Source: Myroides sp. WP-1
GTDB taxonomy: Bacteria; Bacteroidota; Bacteroidia; Flavobacteriales; Flavobacteriaceae
DNA length: 64,000 bases
Assembly (NCBI RefSeq): GCF_014145635.1
Contig: NZ_JACHTC010000004.1
Location: 62,001-126,000 of the forward strand
Direction: 5' to 3'
The notes under the pieces were generated by a model that ran no database searches, was not told the DNA's origin, and saw nothing but the letters and a program-made list of their open reading frames with translations. Made by a program: the position numbers and the translations under genes. Shown in pieces: positions 16,430 through 24,552 of the stretch; positions within the stretch are counted from its first letter, which is position 1, and each line of letters starts with the position of its first letter.

Positions 16430-17762
16430 TTACTTAAAATTAGTACTCTTAGCTTTTATCGTTTTTATTCTTTTTACACAAGTATTGAAGCTACATTTCA
16501 TGGATTTGTCCTTGTTTTTGGGGTATTTGGTTTCTTTCGTAGGAATCATTGTGCTTGTGAATCAATATTGGAAGGAAAATTATTGGAATAAGTTGACTAA
16601 AAACTTAGATGGAAAAGAAAACAGTGTACACAAAGTTACAGCTATTGTAACCGCAGTAAACTTTGGATTTATCTGGTTGGTTAGTTTAGCATTAAAGATA
16701 TTTGATACCCATCTTATAGGGGGACGATCATTCTCTTATTTTATGGATACAAGTAGTTTTAGTTCCATTTTTAGTACAGCTTTTTTCTTTAGTATCTTGG
16801 TGTACATATATTACTATACCTACTTTACTTCTTTAGATAAGAAAATGAGTATTGCGGAGCAGAAGGTAATAACAGGAAGTGTTTCTGCTCAATTTGAAAG
16901 TTTGAAAAATCAACTCGATCCTCACTTTTTGTTTAATAGCTTGAATGTATTGAATGCCCTAATTGAAGAAAACCCAGAAAAAGCACAAGAATTTACTAGT
17001 GGTTTATCAAAAACCTATCGTTACATTTTGGATCAAAAGAACAAAGAATTGGTTCCATTAGAAGAGGAATTGGATTTTGCTCAAACGTATATTGAACTGT
17101 TGCAAATGCGCTTTGAAGACAGTTTGACCTTTGAGATTGATCAAGAGATTAAACAAGAAGGAGCTAAAGTGGTGCCTTTGTCTTTGCAATTGCTGTTGGA
17201 AAATGTAATTAAACACAACAAAGCCACTTCAAATAAGCCCCTGCATATTATTATTAAACAAGAGAATGGCTACCTAGCTGTAGCAAATAATTTGAATTTA
17301 CGCCAGCTCAATGAAGATCGAAAGGGAATTGGTTTAACCAATATTGCCGATCGCTACGCATTGTTGACCAATAAACCGATTAAAGTTGACCAAACGGAAA
17401 CTGAATTTACCGTACGCATACCTATCCTAACTAAAATTTTTGAACCGATGAGAATAATTGATGTACAAGAAAATGAACAAGAAATCTTGATTCAAGCAAA
17501 AAAGAACGTAGAGCGAATCAAAAAGTTTTACGCCCACCTAACCATGTATATTATGGTGAATACCTTTTTGATTGTCTTAAACATGATGACTGATGCAAGA
17601 TTTATGTGGAGTTTAATCGTAGTGTTCTCTTGGGGAATAGGACTGGTAGCTGATTGGATGAAGACGTATAACTATCATTTTTTCTTGGGAAAAGATTGGG
17701 AAGATCGCAAAATCCGCGAATACATGGAGCAACAGAATAAACGTACCAATAATTGGAAATAA
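16419..17762 (+). CDS. LytS-type sensor histidine kinase with C-terminal 2TM domain
   Basis: 447 residues from the ATG at 16419 (MRNNYLKLVLLAF). It has four membrane helices (about 8-25, 30-48, 75-95, 115-135), then a His_kinase domain with the H-box QLDPHFLFNSLNVLNALIEE (His169), N-box LLLENVIKHNK (about 258-268) and G-box RKGIGLTNIADRYALL (301-316). The C-terminal 80 residues (about 363-440) are a 2TM domain, with helices MYIMVNTFLIVLNMM and FMWSLIVVFSWGIGL. Fusion of a histidine kinase with a trailing 2TM domain is known in Bacteroidota. It should phosphorylate the LytTR regulator encoded 366 bases downstream. The input signal is unknown. Confidence 0.92.
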   Translation: MRNNYLKLVLLAFIVFILFTQVLKLHFMDLSLFLGYLVSFVGIIVLVNQYWKENYWNKLTKNLDGKENSVHKVTAIVTAVNFGFIWLVSLALKIFDTHLIGGRSFSYFMDTSSFSSIFSTAFFFSILVYIYYYTYFTSLDKKMSIAEQKVITGSVSAQFESLKNQLDPHFLFNSLNVLNALIEENPEKAQEFTSGLSKTYRYILDQKNKELVPLEEELDFAQTYIELLQMRFEDSLTFEIDQEIKQEGAKVVPLSLQLLLENVIKHNKATSNKPLHIIIKQENGYLAVANNLNLRQLNEDRKGIGLTNIADRYALLTNKPIKVDQTETEFTVRIPILTKIFEPMRIIDVQENEQEILIQAKKNVERIKKFYAHLTMYIMVNTFLIVLNMMTDARFMWSLIVVFSWGIGLVADWMKTYNYHFFLGKDWEDRKIREYMEQQNKRTNNWK

Positions 17763-17769
17763 AGAAAAA

Positions 17770-18156
17770 ATGGATTTTTATACCAAAGAAGTAGAACAAC
17801 AATATTGGCGTTATAAACGTAAAAGAATAGGCTATTTAAAAAGTCTGTTTATTCAAGTTTTTGCCTGGGTATTATTTACAGGTGTTATGCTTTATCAGCA
17901 GCTTGTTGGATTTGAAGATGTGGTAGTTGGAATTCATACGGCTACATATAAAAGTTCAGAGCGAATGTTTTATGAATTACCTTTGTTTTGGTTAGTTTTG
18001 TTGCTCATACAATTTGTTCTTTACTATGCCGAATCTCTTCCTTTTTTATCCAAATGGCAAGATTATTTAGAGCAAAAGGAATTTGAACGGTTAAAAAATA
18101 CATACGAATATCAATTGAAATTAAAAGATGAAGCCACTTCGAATTGTCATTATTGA
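17770..18156 (+). CDS. 2TM-domain membrane protein in the LytTR operon
   Basis: 128 residues with two membrane helices (about 25-45 and 74-92) flanked by basic and coiled segments, similar in layout to 2TM-domain proteins and to the C-terminal part of the preceding kinase. It starts 7 bases after the kinase stop and its end overlaps the response-regulator ATG by 29 bases. This position between kinase and regulator suggests a membrane partner of the kinase. No enzymatic motif is present. Its sequence may derive from duplication of the kinase's 2TM module, but similarity by eye is low. Confidence 0.75.
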   Translation: MDFYTKEVEQQYWRYKRKRIGYLKSLFIQVFAWVLFTGVMLYQQLVGFEDVVVGIHTATYKSSERMFYELPLFWLVLLLIQFVLYYAESLPFLSKWQDYLEQKEFERLKNTYEYQLKLKDEATSNCHY

Positions 18157-18889
18157 AGATGAAAAACCCGCAGCGCGTTTGTTGGAGCGTAAAATAGAAA
18201 AATTAGGGTATCAAGTATTGGAGAAATTAACCAGTGTAGAAGAGGCTGTTCAATGGTTCAACCAAGAGGAAGAACCAGATCTGATCTTCTTGGATATTCA
18301 ACTGTCGGATGGATTATCGTTTGAAATATTTGATCAAGTGGAGGTGAAAAGCCCCATTGTATTTACCACTGCATATGATGCTTATGCGTTGAGAGCCTTC
18401 AAGCTCAATAGTATTGACTATTTATTAAAACCCATTGGAGATGCAGATTTGAAAGGCGCTATTGACAAATTCAACGAACAACGCGCTTCCTTTTTTGCCT
18501 TTACCGAACAATTGAACTTGTTTAAGTCCTTTTTGTCTACTTCTCCCAAAGAAAGTAAAGAACGCTTTCTCATTAAGCTTGGAACGCAATTGAAGATCAT
18601 TCCTGTGGGAGAAATTGCTTGTTTTTTTAGCACAAACAAAATCACGTATCTCAAAACAAAAGAAGGTAGAGACTATATTTTAGATCATTCTTTGGATGAG
18701 GTGGAAAAAACAATCGAAGCAGAACAGTTTTTTCGCATTAGCCGTAAACACATTGTCTCTTTAGATGCAATTAAAGAAATTATTGCCTATAGCAATTCTC
18801 GATTAAAGTTGAACTTACACGTTGATTTTGAAGAAGAACTCATCGTTAGTAGAGAAAAAGTGAACGATTTTAAGCTTTGGCTTAGTTAG
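18128..18889 (+). CDS. LytTR-family response regulator
   Basis: 253 residues. The receiver domain (about 4-120) has the acidic pocket IIEDEKPAA, the phosphoacceptor Asp56 in DLIFLDIQLSDG, the conserved Thr in VFTTAYDAYALRAF and Lys in YLLKPIGD. The LytTR DNA-binding domain (about 145-253) includes RFLIKLGTQLKIIPVGEIACF and FFRISRKHIVSLDAI. It is the output protein of the upstream LytS-type kinase. The ATG at 18128 lies inside the end of the 2TM gene. LytTR-like direct repeats occur just downstream at 18951-18972, before the next gene, which may be a target. Confidence 0.95.
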   Translation: MKPLRIVIIEDEKPAARLLERKIEKLGYQVLEKLTSVEEAVQWFNQEEEPDLIFLDIQLSDGLSFEIFDQVEVKSPIVFTTAYDAYALRAFKLNSIDYLLKPIGDADLKGAIDKFNEQRASFFAFTEQLNLFKSFLSTSPKESKERFLIKLGTQLKIIPVGEIACFFSTNKITYLKTKEGRDYILDHSLDEVEKTIEAEQFFRISRKHIVSLDAIKEIIAYSNSRLKLNLHVDFEEELIVSREKVNDFKLWLS

Positions 18890-18950
18890 TGTATTTGTTT
18901 TTTTATTGAAAAAAAAGAAGAATATTCATACTTTATTAGCGCTAAAGTAA

Positions 18951-18972
18951 TATTAACGAATTTATTAACGAA
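18951..18972. promoter_or_regulatory. Direct repeat resembling LytTR binding sites
   Basis: TATTAACGAA occurs twice (18951-18960 and 18963-18972), start to start 12 bases. On the minus strand each reads TTCGTTAAT, which fits 8 of 9 positions of the published LytTR half-site [TA][AC][CA]GTTN[AG][TG]. The usual spacing between half-sites is larger (9-mers separated by 12-13 bases), so this is only a candidate. The palindrome TTAGCGCTAA (18936-18945) lies next to it. Confidence 0.4.
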
Positions 18973-19037
18973 ACTTCTTTTTGATATAATGATTTTATTG
19001 ATACTTTTACGAGGACGTTAAATTATAAATCATTAAT

Positions 19038-20186
19038 ATGAAGAAATTAGCAGTTGTTTTGCTAGCATTAGGAATGTTTTCTTGTAAGCAAAATAATACA
19101 ATTGAGATTACTACTAAAGACGTAGCAGACGATACGAAGGTAGAAATCATGACTTCCGAATTAGGTAATCCTTCTCCAACTGTTGTTTATACAGGAACTG
19201 TAAAAGGTAATAAATTGGTTTTTGAAAACCCTTTTACAGAATTAGAAGAAGCTTATATGGTATTGGGAGGTGAAATGCAAAACAATGTGTTTTTCATTGG
19301 AGAACCAGGACATATTACCATTTCATATACAAAAGACGAACCTACTGAAACTGTACTAGGTGGAAGTGTGAATAACGTCAAATTGCAAAAATTGCAAGAA
19401 GAAGTGAAACCAACAGTGATCAAACTAAGATCGTTTATTGATGCAAATCAAATGAAATTGATGCAGTTGAGTCAGTCTGCGAACGAAGATGATCGCAAAT
19501 CTTTAGAAGCGCTTCAAAATGAGTATATCGGATATGTTGATTCAATCAACGAGGTATATAAAAAGTATTTAGCTGACAACGCAAACAATGCATTCGGTTT
19601 GTTATTGCTTTCTCAACAAATGATGTCTTCTCAAGATGAAGAAACAGATTTCGTAAAAGAGTTTGACAAGTTTTCTGCTGAGTTGAAAGAGTCTAAAGTA
19701 GGAAAGAAAATCGATTCAATGCTTAAAATGATGGGCTTGAGTGAAGAAGCTGCTGCAGGATTAAAAGTAGGTGATATCGCACCAAACTTTACAAGTAAAA
19801 CTCCAGAAGGAAAAGAATTATCTTTAGAAGCATTCAAAGCTGGAAAAAAATTAGTTTTAATTGATTTTTGGGCTTCTTGGTGTGGTCCTTGTCGTGTAGA
19901 AAATCCAAATGTGGTAAAATTATACAACGGATTTAAAGACAAAGGATTAGATATCATCGGCGTTTCTTTAGATAAAGAACAAGAAAAATGGGTACAAGCA
20001 ATCGAAAAAGACGGTTTAGTTTGGGGTCAGGTTTCGAACTTACAGTTTTGGAACGATGAAATTGCTGCAGCGTATGGTGTAAGAGCTATCCCAGCAAACT
20101 ATTTGATCAATGAAAAAGGAGAAATTTTAGCCATCAATCTTTATGGTGAAGAATTGTACCAGAAAGTAGAAGAACTTTTAAAATAA
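19038..20186 (+). CDS. TlpA-like thiol:disulfide oxidoreductase lipoprotein (DUF4369 + thioredoxin domain)
   Basis: 382 residues. A lipoprotein signal peptide ends at Cys16 (ALGMFSCKQ). The N-terminal DUF4369 domain (about 20-130) is followed by a helical linker and a thioredoxin-fold AhpC/TSA-Redoxin domain (about 245-382). The active site is WASWCGPCRVENP with Cys282 and Cys285, and the cis-proline motif is YGVRAIPANYL. Such proteins reduce or exchange disulfides in the periplasm, anchored to a membrane. It stands 148 bases after the LytTR regulator and is separated from it by the LytTR-like repeats, so regulation by that system is possible. It has its own terminator. Confidence 0.92.
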   Translation: MKKLAVVLLALGMFSCKQNNTIEITTKDVADDTKVEIMTSELGNPSPTVVYTGTVKGNKLVFENPFTELEEAYMVLGGEMQNNVFFIGEPGHITISYTKDEPTETVLGGSVNNVKLQKLQEEVKPTVIKLRSFIDANQMKLMQLSQSANEDDRKSLEALQNEYIGYVDSINEVYKKYLADNANNAFGLLLLSQQMMSSQDEETDFVKEFDKFSAELKESKVGKKIDSMLKMMGLSEEAAAGLKVGDIAPNFTSKTPEGKELSLEAFKAGKKLVLIDFWASWCGPCRVENPNVVKLYNGFKDKGLDIIGVSLDKEQEKWVQAIEKDGLVWGQVSNLQFWNDEIAAAYGVRAIPANYLINEKGEILAINLYGEELYQKVEELLK

Positions 20187-20228
20187 GAAACTTTGTTCGA
20201 TCGACATTCGTTCATCGTTTTTCAACTA

Positions 20229-20265
20229 AAAAAAGGCAACAGTTTTATTACTGTTGCCTTTTTTT
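20229..20265 (+). terminator. Intrinsic terminator after the TlpA-like gene
   Basis: AAAGGCAACAGT (20232-20243) pairs with ACTGTTGCCTTT (20250-20261) and is followed by T residues to 20265. A second weak hairpin, ATGAAACGGT (20271-20280) with ACCGTTTTCAT (20283-20293), follows directly. Confidence 0.85.
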
Positions 20266-20668
20266 ATGGTATGAAACGGTGAACCGTTTTCATTATTTAC
20301 CGTTTTTACGTCTTTTTTGATCTAATTATGAGATTTTTTTCCTGTAAAGGAGCGTTGTTGTCGATTGGAAATAATGTTAAAAATCGGGATAAAATCAGCG
20401 TTAGAGCAGAGTTTTACTAAAAAAAGAAGGGGAGAATGAAAGTGAAAATAAGAATTTATAAAAAGAAATTTTTTACTCTTTCCCTTTTTGAGAAGAATAC
20501 TAAGGTTAAATTACGAAAATCGTTTTATAGTCTTAAAATAGTGTTGTTGTTTCTATTATTTTATGATAATGAAAATAAATTATCGTATAAATATCGATAA
20601 GTGTTTATATACCCGTTAAATATTAATAAAAAGTTCTATTTTTAAGCAGCTAATAAAACGAATGAGAA
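20266..20668. other. Intergenic stretch upstream of succinate-CoA transferase
   Basis: About 400 AT-rich bases with stops in all frames and no recognisable gene. A one-mismatch promoter element, TATTTTTA, lies about 30 bases upstream of the next start. Apart from the small hairpin at 20271-20293 I see nothing in it. Confidence 0.4.
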
Positions 20669-22174
20669 ATGATGAAAGAAGATTCTAATTTAGAGAGAAT
20701 CAAATTCGCACCATACCGTGAGCGAATTCTATCTGCTGAAGAAGCAGCCTTGTTAATTCACGATAAAGCAATTGTAGGAGCTAGTGGCTTTACTAAAGCA
20801 GGAGATAGTAAATCAGTTCTACCTGCTTTTGCTCAACGAGCAGCAAACGAAAAAGTAGCCATTACCTTAATTACAGGTGCTTCTTTAGGTCAAACAACCG
20901 ATGCCGATTTGGCAAAGAATAATGCATTAATTCGCAGAATGCCCTTTCAGGCAGATTCTGATTTGAGACATGCAATTAATAGTGGTCAAGTAAAATATAT
21001 TGACCAACATTTAAGTGAAACAATTGAACAGCTACAAGAGAAGCATATTCCACAAGTAGAAATTGCAATTATTGAAGCTACTTATATTAATGAAGAAGGG
21101 TATATCATTCCAACTACTTCAATAGGAAACTCCGCTTATTTTGCTAGTGTTGCTGAAAAAATAATTGTAGAGATCAATACAGCTATTCCGTTGAGTGTAG
21201 AAGGTATTCACGATAATTGCGTACCTAAAAAGCAACCGCGTCGTGAGATGATTCCTATCCACACAGTAAAAGATCGCATCGGTGAATCTTTTATTCGCTT
21301 AGATCCAGCGCGTGTGGTAGCTGTTGTGTTTTCAAGTATTGAAGATACTCCCGCTATTTTACCCGAACCAGATGTAAAAACAACTGCGATATCGTCGCAT
21401 TTATTAAATTTCTTCGAAGCAGAGGTAAAAAAAGGAAACTTAACAGAAGCTTTGTTGCCTTTGCAAGCAGGTATTGGAAAAGTAGCTAATGCAGTATTGA
21501 CCGGTTTTATCGACGGTCCTTTCAAAGACTTAACGATGTATTCAGAAGTTTTACAAGACAGCACCTTCGATTTGATCGATTCAGGAAAAATGACTTTTGC
21601 TTCTGGTTCATCCATTACAGTGACAGAAGCTTGTTATGAGAAGATCATCAACAACTTTGATCAATACAAAGATAAATTAGTATTGCGTCCACAAAATATT
21701 AGTAATGCTCCAGAAGTAATTAGAAGGTTGGGGATTATCGCAATCAATACAGCTATTGAGTTTGATATTTACGGAAACGTAAATTCAACACATATCAGTG
21801 GTAGTAAAATGATGAATGGAATTGGAGGATCTGGAGATTTCGCTAGAAACGCTTATTTGAGTATTTTCGTTACACAAGCGGCTTCAAAAGAAAATAAAAT
21901 TTCTCATGTATTGCCAATGGTTTCTCACGTGGACCATACTGAACACGATGTAGATATTCTAGTTACAGATCAAGGTTTAGCAGATTTACGTGGACTTTCT
22001 CCTCGTGAGCGAGCGGAAGTGATTATCGAAAATTGCGTACATCCAGATTACAAAACAGAGCTAAGAGATTATTTTGAACGCGCGAAAGAATTAGGAGGAC
22101 ATACACCTCATATTTTGGAAGAAGCATTCAAATTTCATACACGTCTAAAACAAACCGGTTCTATGAAACCATAG
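20669..22174 (+). CDS. Succinate/acetate CoA-transferase (acetyl-CoA hydrolase/transferase family)
   Basis: 501 residues of the SCACT/AarC-Cat1 type, which moves CoA between succinyl-CoA and acetate (or a related acid). Motifs include AIVGASGFTKAGDSKSVLP near residue 35, PLQAGIGKVANAVL, and YSEVLQD, whose Glu293 corresponds in position to the catalytic glutamate (Glu294) of Acetobacter AarC. The C-terminal half has GIGGSGDFARNAYLS and VDILVTDQGLADLRGLSPRERA. The gene starts ATGATG, so a start one codon later (20672) is equally possible. It is a single-gene unit ended by a strong hairpin. It lets the cell conserve the thioester bond in the TCA cycle or in acetate metabolism. Confidence 0.92.
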   Translation: MMKEDSNLERIKFAPYRERILSAEEAALLIHDKAIVGASGFTKAGDSKSVLPAFAQRAANEKVAITLITGASLGQTTDADLAKNNALIRRMPFQADSDLRHAINSGQVKYIDQHLSETIEQLQEKHIPQVEIAIIEATYINEEGYIIPTTSIGNSAYFASVAEKIIVEINTAIPLSVEGIHDNCVPKKQPRREMIPIHTVKDRIGESFIRLDPARVVAVVFSSIEDTPAILPEPDVKTTAISSHLLNFFEAEVKKGNLTEALLPLQAGIGKVANAVLTGFIDGPFKDLTMYSEVLQDSTFDLIDSGKMTFASGSSITVTEACYEKIINNFDQYKDKLVLRPQNISNAPEVIRRLGIIAINTAIEFDIYGNVNSTHISGSKMMNGIGGSGDFARNAYLSIFVTQAASKENKISHVLPMVSHVDHTEHDVDILVTDQGLADLRGLSPRERAEVIIENCVHPDYKTELRDYFERAKELGGHTPHILEEAFKFHTRLKQTGSMKP

Positions 22175-22181
22175 CCATTAA

Positions 22182-22211
22182 AATCTCTACAAAACTGTAG
22201 AGATTTTTTTT
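22182..22211 (+). terminator. Intrinsic terminator after the CoA-transferase gene
   Basis: AATCTCTACA (22182-22191) pairs perfectly with TGTAGAGATT (22196-22205) across a 4-base loop, followed by a T-run to 22211. Confidence 0.9.
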
Positions 22212-22285
22212 GTTGCGTACCATTTTCCGAACCACGGAAGATACTTTTTACTATCTTAGCAGTAAAATGAACAGAACTTATAAAA

Positions 22286-23131
22286 ATGAAAGTAGTTAGA
22301 ATCGTAGGTGTGCCAGAACACTTTAATTTACCTTGGCATTTGTGCATAGAAAATGGAGAATTTAATGAGGCAGGAATAGATTTACAATGGCAAGATGTTC
22401 CTGAAGGAACAGGTAAAATGTGTCAGATGCTACGCCAAAATGAAACGGATTTGGCTATCATTTTATCAGAGGGAATTATCAAAGACATAACGGCAGGTAA
22501 TCCCACTTCAATTGTTCAAGAATATGTAGCTTCTCCTTTACTATGGGGAATCCACGTTGCAGCAGATGCTCCTTTTCAATCGATCGAGGATTTAAAGCAC
22601 AAACGCATCGCAATTAGTCGCTTTGGATCAGGCTCTCATTTGATGGCCATTGTTCATGCCAAACAGATGAACTGGGATATAGATCAATTGGAATTTGTGG
22701 TGGTCGATACTTTGGATAAGGCGGTGATTGCACTGAAAAACAAAGAAGCAGATTACTTTATGTGGGAGCGATTTATGACACAACCTCTCGTTGATCAACA
22801 CGTGTTTAGAAGAATAGGGGAGTGTCCTACACCATGGCCCTCTTTTTTACTGGTAGGCAATCAAGATTTTGTAGCTAAAAACAAAGCGTTAGTTCAACAC
22901 CTAGTAGATATAATTAATACAACTACTGCAGAGTTTAAACTGATCCCTAGTATCGATCGAACTCTAGCAGAGCGCTACGATCAAAAGGTAGAAGATATCC
23001 AGCAGTGGTTATCCCTTACACGATGGTCTCAGAGGCAATTGTCTGCGGTTAATTACAATAAAATACAACAACAATTAATGGACCTTCAGTTAATTGAAAA
23101 TCCAAAAAAATACGAAGAAGTAAAGATGTAA
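22286..23131 (+). CDS. Periplasmic-binding-protein-fold protein (NMT1/THI5-like), no signal peptide
   Basis: 281 residues. The sequence VVRIVGVPEHFNLPWHLCIE, then DVPEGTGKMCQMLRQNETDLAIILSEG and DLKHKRIAISRFGSGSHLMAI, matches substrate-binding domains related to the SsuA/THI5/NMT1 type-2 periplasmic binding fold. Unlike transport binding proteins it has no signal peptide or lipobox and no permease or ATPase gene beside it. It could be a cytoplasmic ligand-binding protein or enzyme, as THI5/NMT1 proteins are in pyrimidine synthesis, but the THI5 histidine/cysteine signature was not seen. It heads a run of four same-strand genes with gaps of 19, 20 and 56 bases. Confidence 0.75.
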   Translation: MKVVRIVGVPEHFNLPWHLCIENGEFNEAGIDLQWQDVPEGTGKMCQMLRQNETDLAIILSEGIIKDITAGNPTSIVQEYVASPLLWGIHVAADAPFQSIEDLKHKRIAISRFGSGSHLMAIVHAKQMNWDIDQLEFVVVDTLDKAVIALKNKEADYFMWERFMTQPLVDQHVFRRIGECPTPWPSFLLVGNQDFVAKNKALVQHLVDIINTTTAEFKLIPSIDRTLAERYDQKVEDIQQWLSLTRWSQRQLSAVNYNKIQQQLMDLQLIENPKKYEEVKM

Positions 23132-23150
23132 TTTTTTTTGTGTAAAATAG

Positions 23151-24092
23151 ATGAACAACCAAGAAGTACAAATTATAAAGAAGAAAAAAAAATGGTATGA
23201 GTACCTGAGAATACCTTCTCCATGGGATAATATCATTGTTTTTATATTAAACGTACTACTTACTATTCCTGTATTTATTATTGTCCATCAAAATGTAATC
23301 GATCCTGAATGGCCCTACCAGTTGGATCGCATTTTATTGTGTTTGGCAATTTTAGCGGTTTTTCAGTTTATTTTGTTGAAACTGAAAACGATACTGTTTA
23401 TCTGTATTGTAGTTTACTTAGGTATTTTTTTCATCGGAACCTCTCATGATGATTATGATTTAGAATCAATTTTTGATGATTATCGCGTCATGATATACGC
23501 TATGGCGAGTACGCAAAATCCACAAGATTTAATTATCTCTAAGCTGTTGCCTTTTCCCAATAAATCAAAAGTGATTAAAGCAATAGAATACGATAACCCT
23601 AAAGTGAGAAACTTTGCTTTATTAGCTACCACTAAAAACTTTTCGAAAGTACAGGGGTATGGTGACTACCGACAAATTATACAGTGTTTAGCAATTTTCA
23701 AAGAAGTGCGTACCCGTTGGAACTACGTTAATGATCCTAAAGGAAGAGAGTATATCGCTACAGCTTCTGAATCGTTGATGCATTTTTCGGGTGATTGTGA
23801 TGATTATTCAATTTTAATGGCTGCTTTGGTTCGATCAATTGGAGGAACGCCACGATTAATTCACACCAAAGAACATATGTATCCTGAGATGTTGATTGAA
23901 AATAAGGATCATTTGGAAAAAGTGATTTTTTTGATCAAAGAAGTTTTATTTAAAGAAGAAAGTGCAGGAAAAGAAGTACATTATCACGTGGATGAACGCG
24001 GTCAAATTTGGCTTAATCTCGATTATACCGCACGTTATCCTGGTGGACCTTTTATGTCTGAAGAAATTTTAGGACAGCTAACATTAAACTAA
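23151..24092 (+). CDS. Membrane protein with transglutaminase-like domain
   Basis: 313 residues. Three N-terminal membrane helices (about 26-48, 60-80, 83-102) are followed by a soluble transglutaminase-like (cysteine protease superfamily) domain. The predicted catalytic Cys is in FSGDCDDYSILMAALVRSIG, the usual GDCxxxS/A pattern. A His in HVDERGQIWLNLD with a following Asp could complete the triad. Bacterial members are usually peptidases or protein-crosslinking enzymes of uncertain substrate; the active domain may face either side of the membrane. It starts 19 bases after the binding-protein-fold gene. Confidence 0.8.
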   Translation: MNNQEVQIIKKKKKWYEYLRIPSPWDNIIVFILNVLLTIPVFIIVHQNVIDPEWPYQLDRILLCLAILAVFQFILLKLKTILFICIVVYLGIFFIGTSHDDYDLESIFDDYRVMIYAMASTQNPQDLIISKLLPFPNKSKVIKAIEYDNPKVRNFALLATTKNFSKVQGYGDYRQIIQCLAIFKEVRTRWNYVNDPKGREYIATASESLMHFSGDCDDYSILMAALVRSIGGTPRLIHTKEHMYPEMLIENKDHLEKVIFLIKEVLFKEESAGKEVHYHVDERGQIWLNLDYTARYPGGPFMSEEILGQLTLN

Positions 24093-24112
24093 ATCTTAGA
24101 AAACTGAATACA

Positions 24113-24496
24113 ATGGATATTACGAATACAACAGCATTACTCGCCGGAAGTGTTTTTGGAGCTTTGGCTATTATTTTTGGAGCTTTTGGAGCGCATGCCT
24201 TGAAAAAACACATGGATGCCGAACGATTAGAAAGCTATGAAACAGGTGTAAGATACCAAATGTATCACGCGATTTTACTGTTGGTAATTGGGATTTTACC
24301 GCAAAGAGAATATACCTACTATGCAACGAATCTAATTATCATTGGCATACTATTGTTTTCCTTTAGTATATATGGTTTAGTGCTTAGTGCAACTTTTGGA
24401 AGAAAAATAAAAGTATTAGGCCCTATTACCCCTTTAGGAGGATTGGCATTAGTAGCAGGGTGGATCATGCTTTTTGTCGCTTTTTTAACCCTGTAA
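24113..24496 (+). CDS. DUF423 membrane protein
   Basis: 127 residues with four membrane helices and the hallmark N-terminal pattern FGALAIIFGAFGAHALKKHM and ETGVRYQMYHAILLLVIG, which identify the DUF423 (YgdD-like) inner-membrane family. No biochemical function is established for the family. It follows the transglutaminase-like gene by 20 bases and is probably co-transcribed. Confidence 0.88.
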   Translation: MDITNTTALLAGSVFGALAIIFGAFGAHALKKHMDAERLESYETGVRYQMYHAILLLVIGILPQREYTYYATNLIIIGILLFSFSIYGLVLSATFGRKIKVLGPITPLGGLALVAGWIMLFVAFLTL

Positions 24497-24552
24497 TTTC
24501 GACCTTGTAATTTCTGACGAATACAATAATTTAATGCGCCTAATTCAACGCT

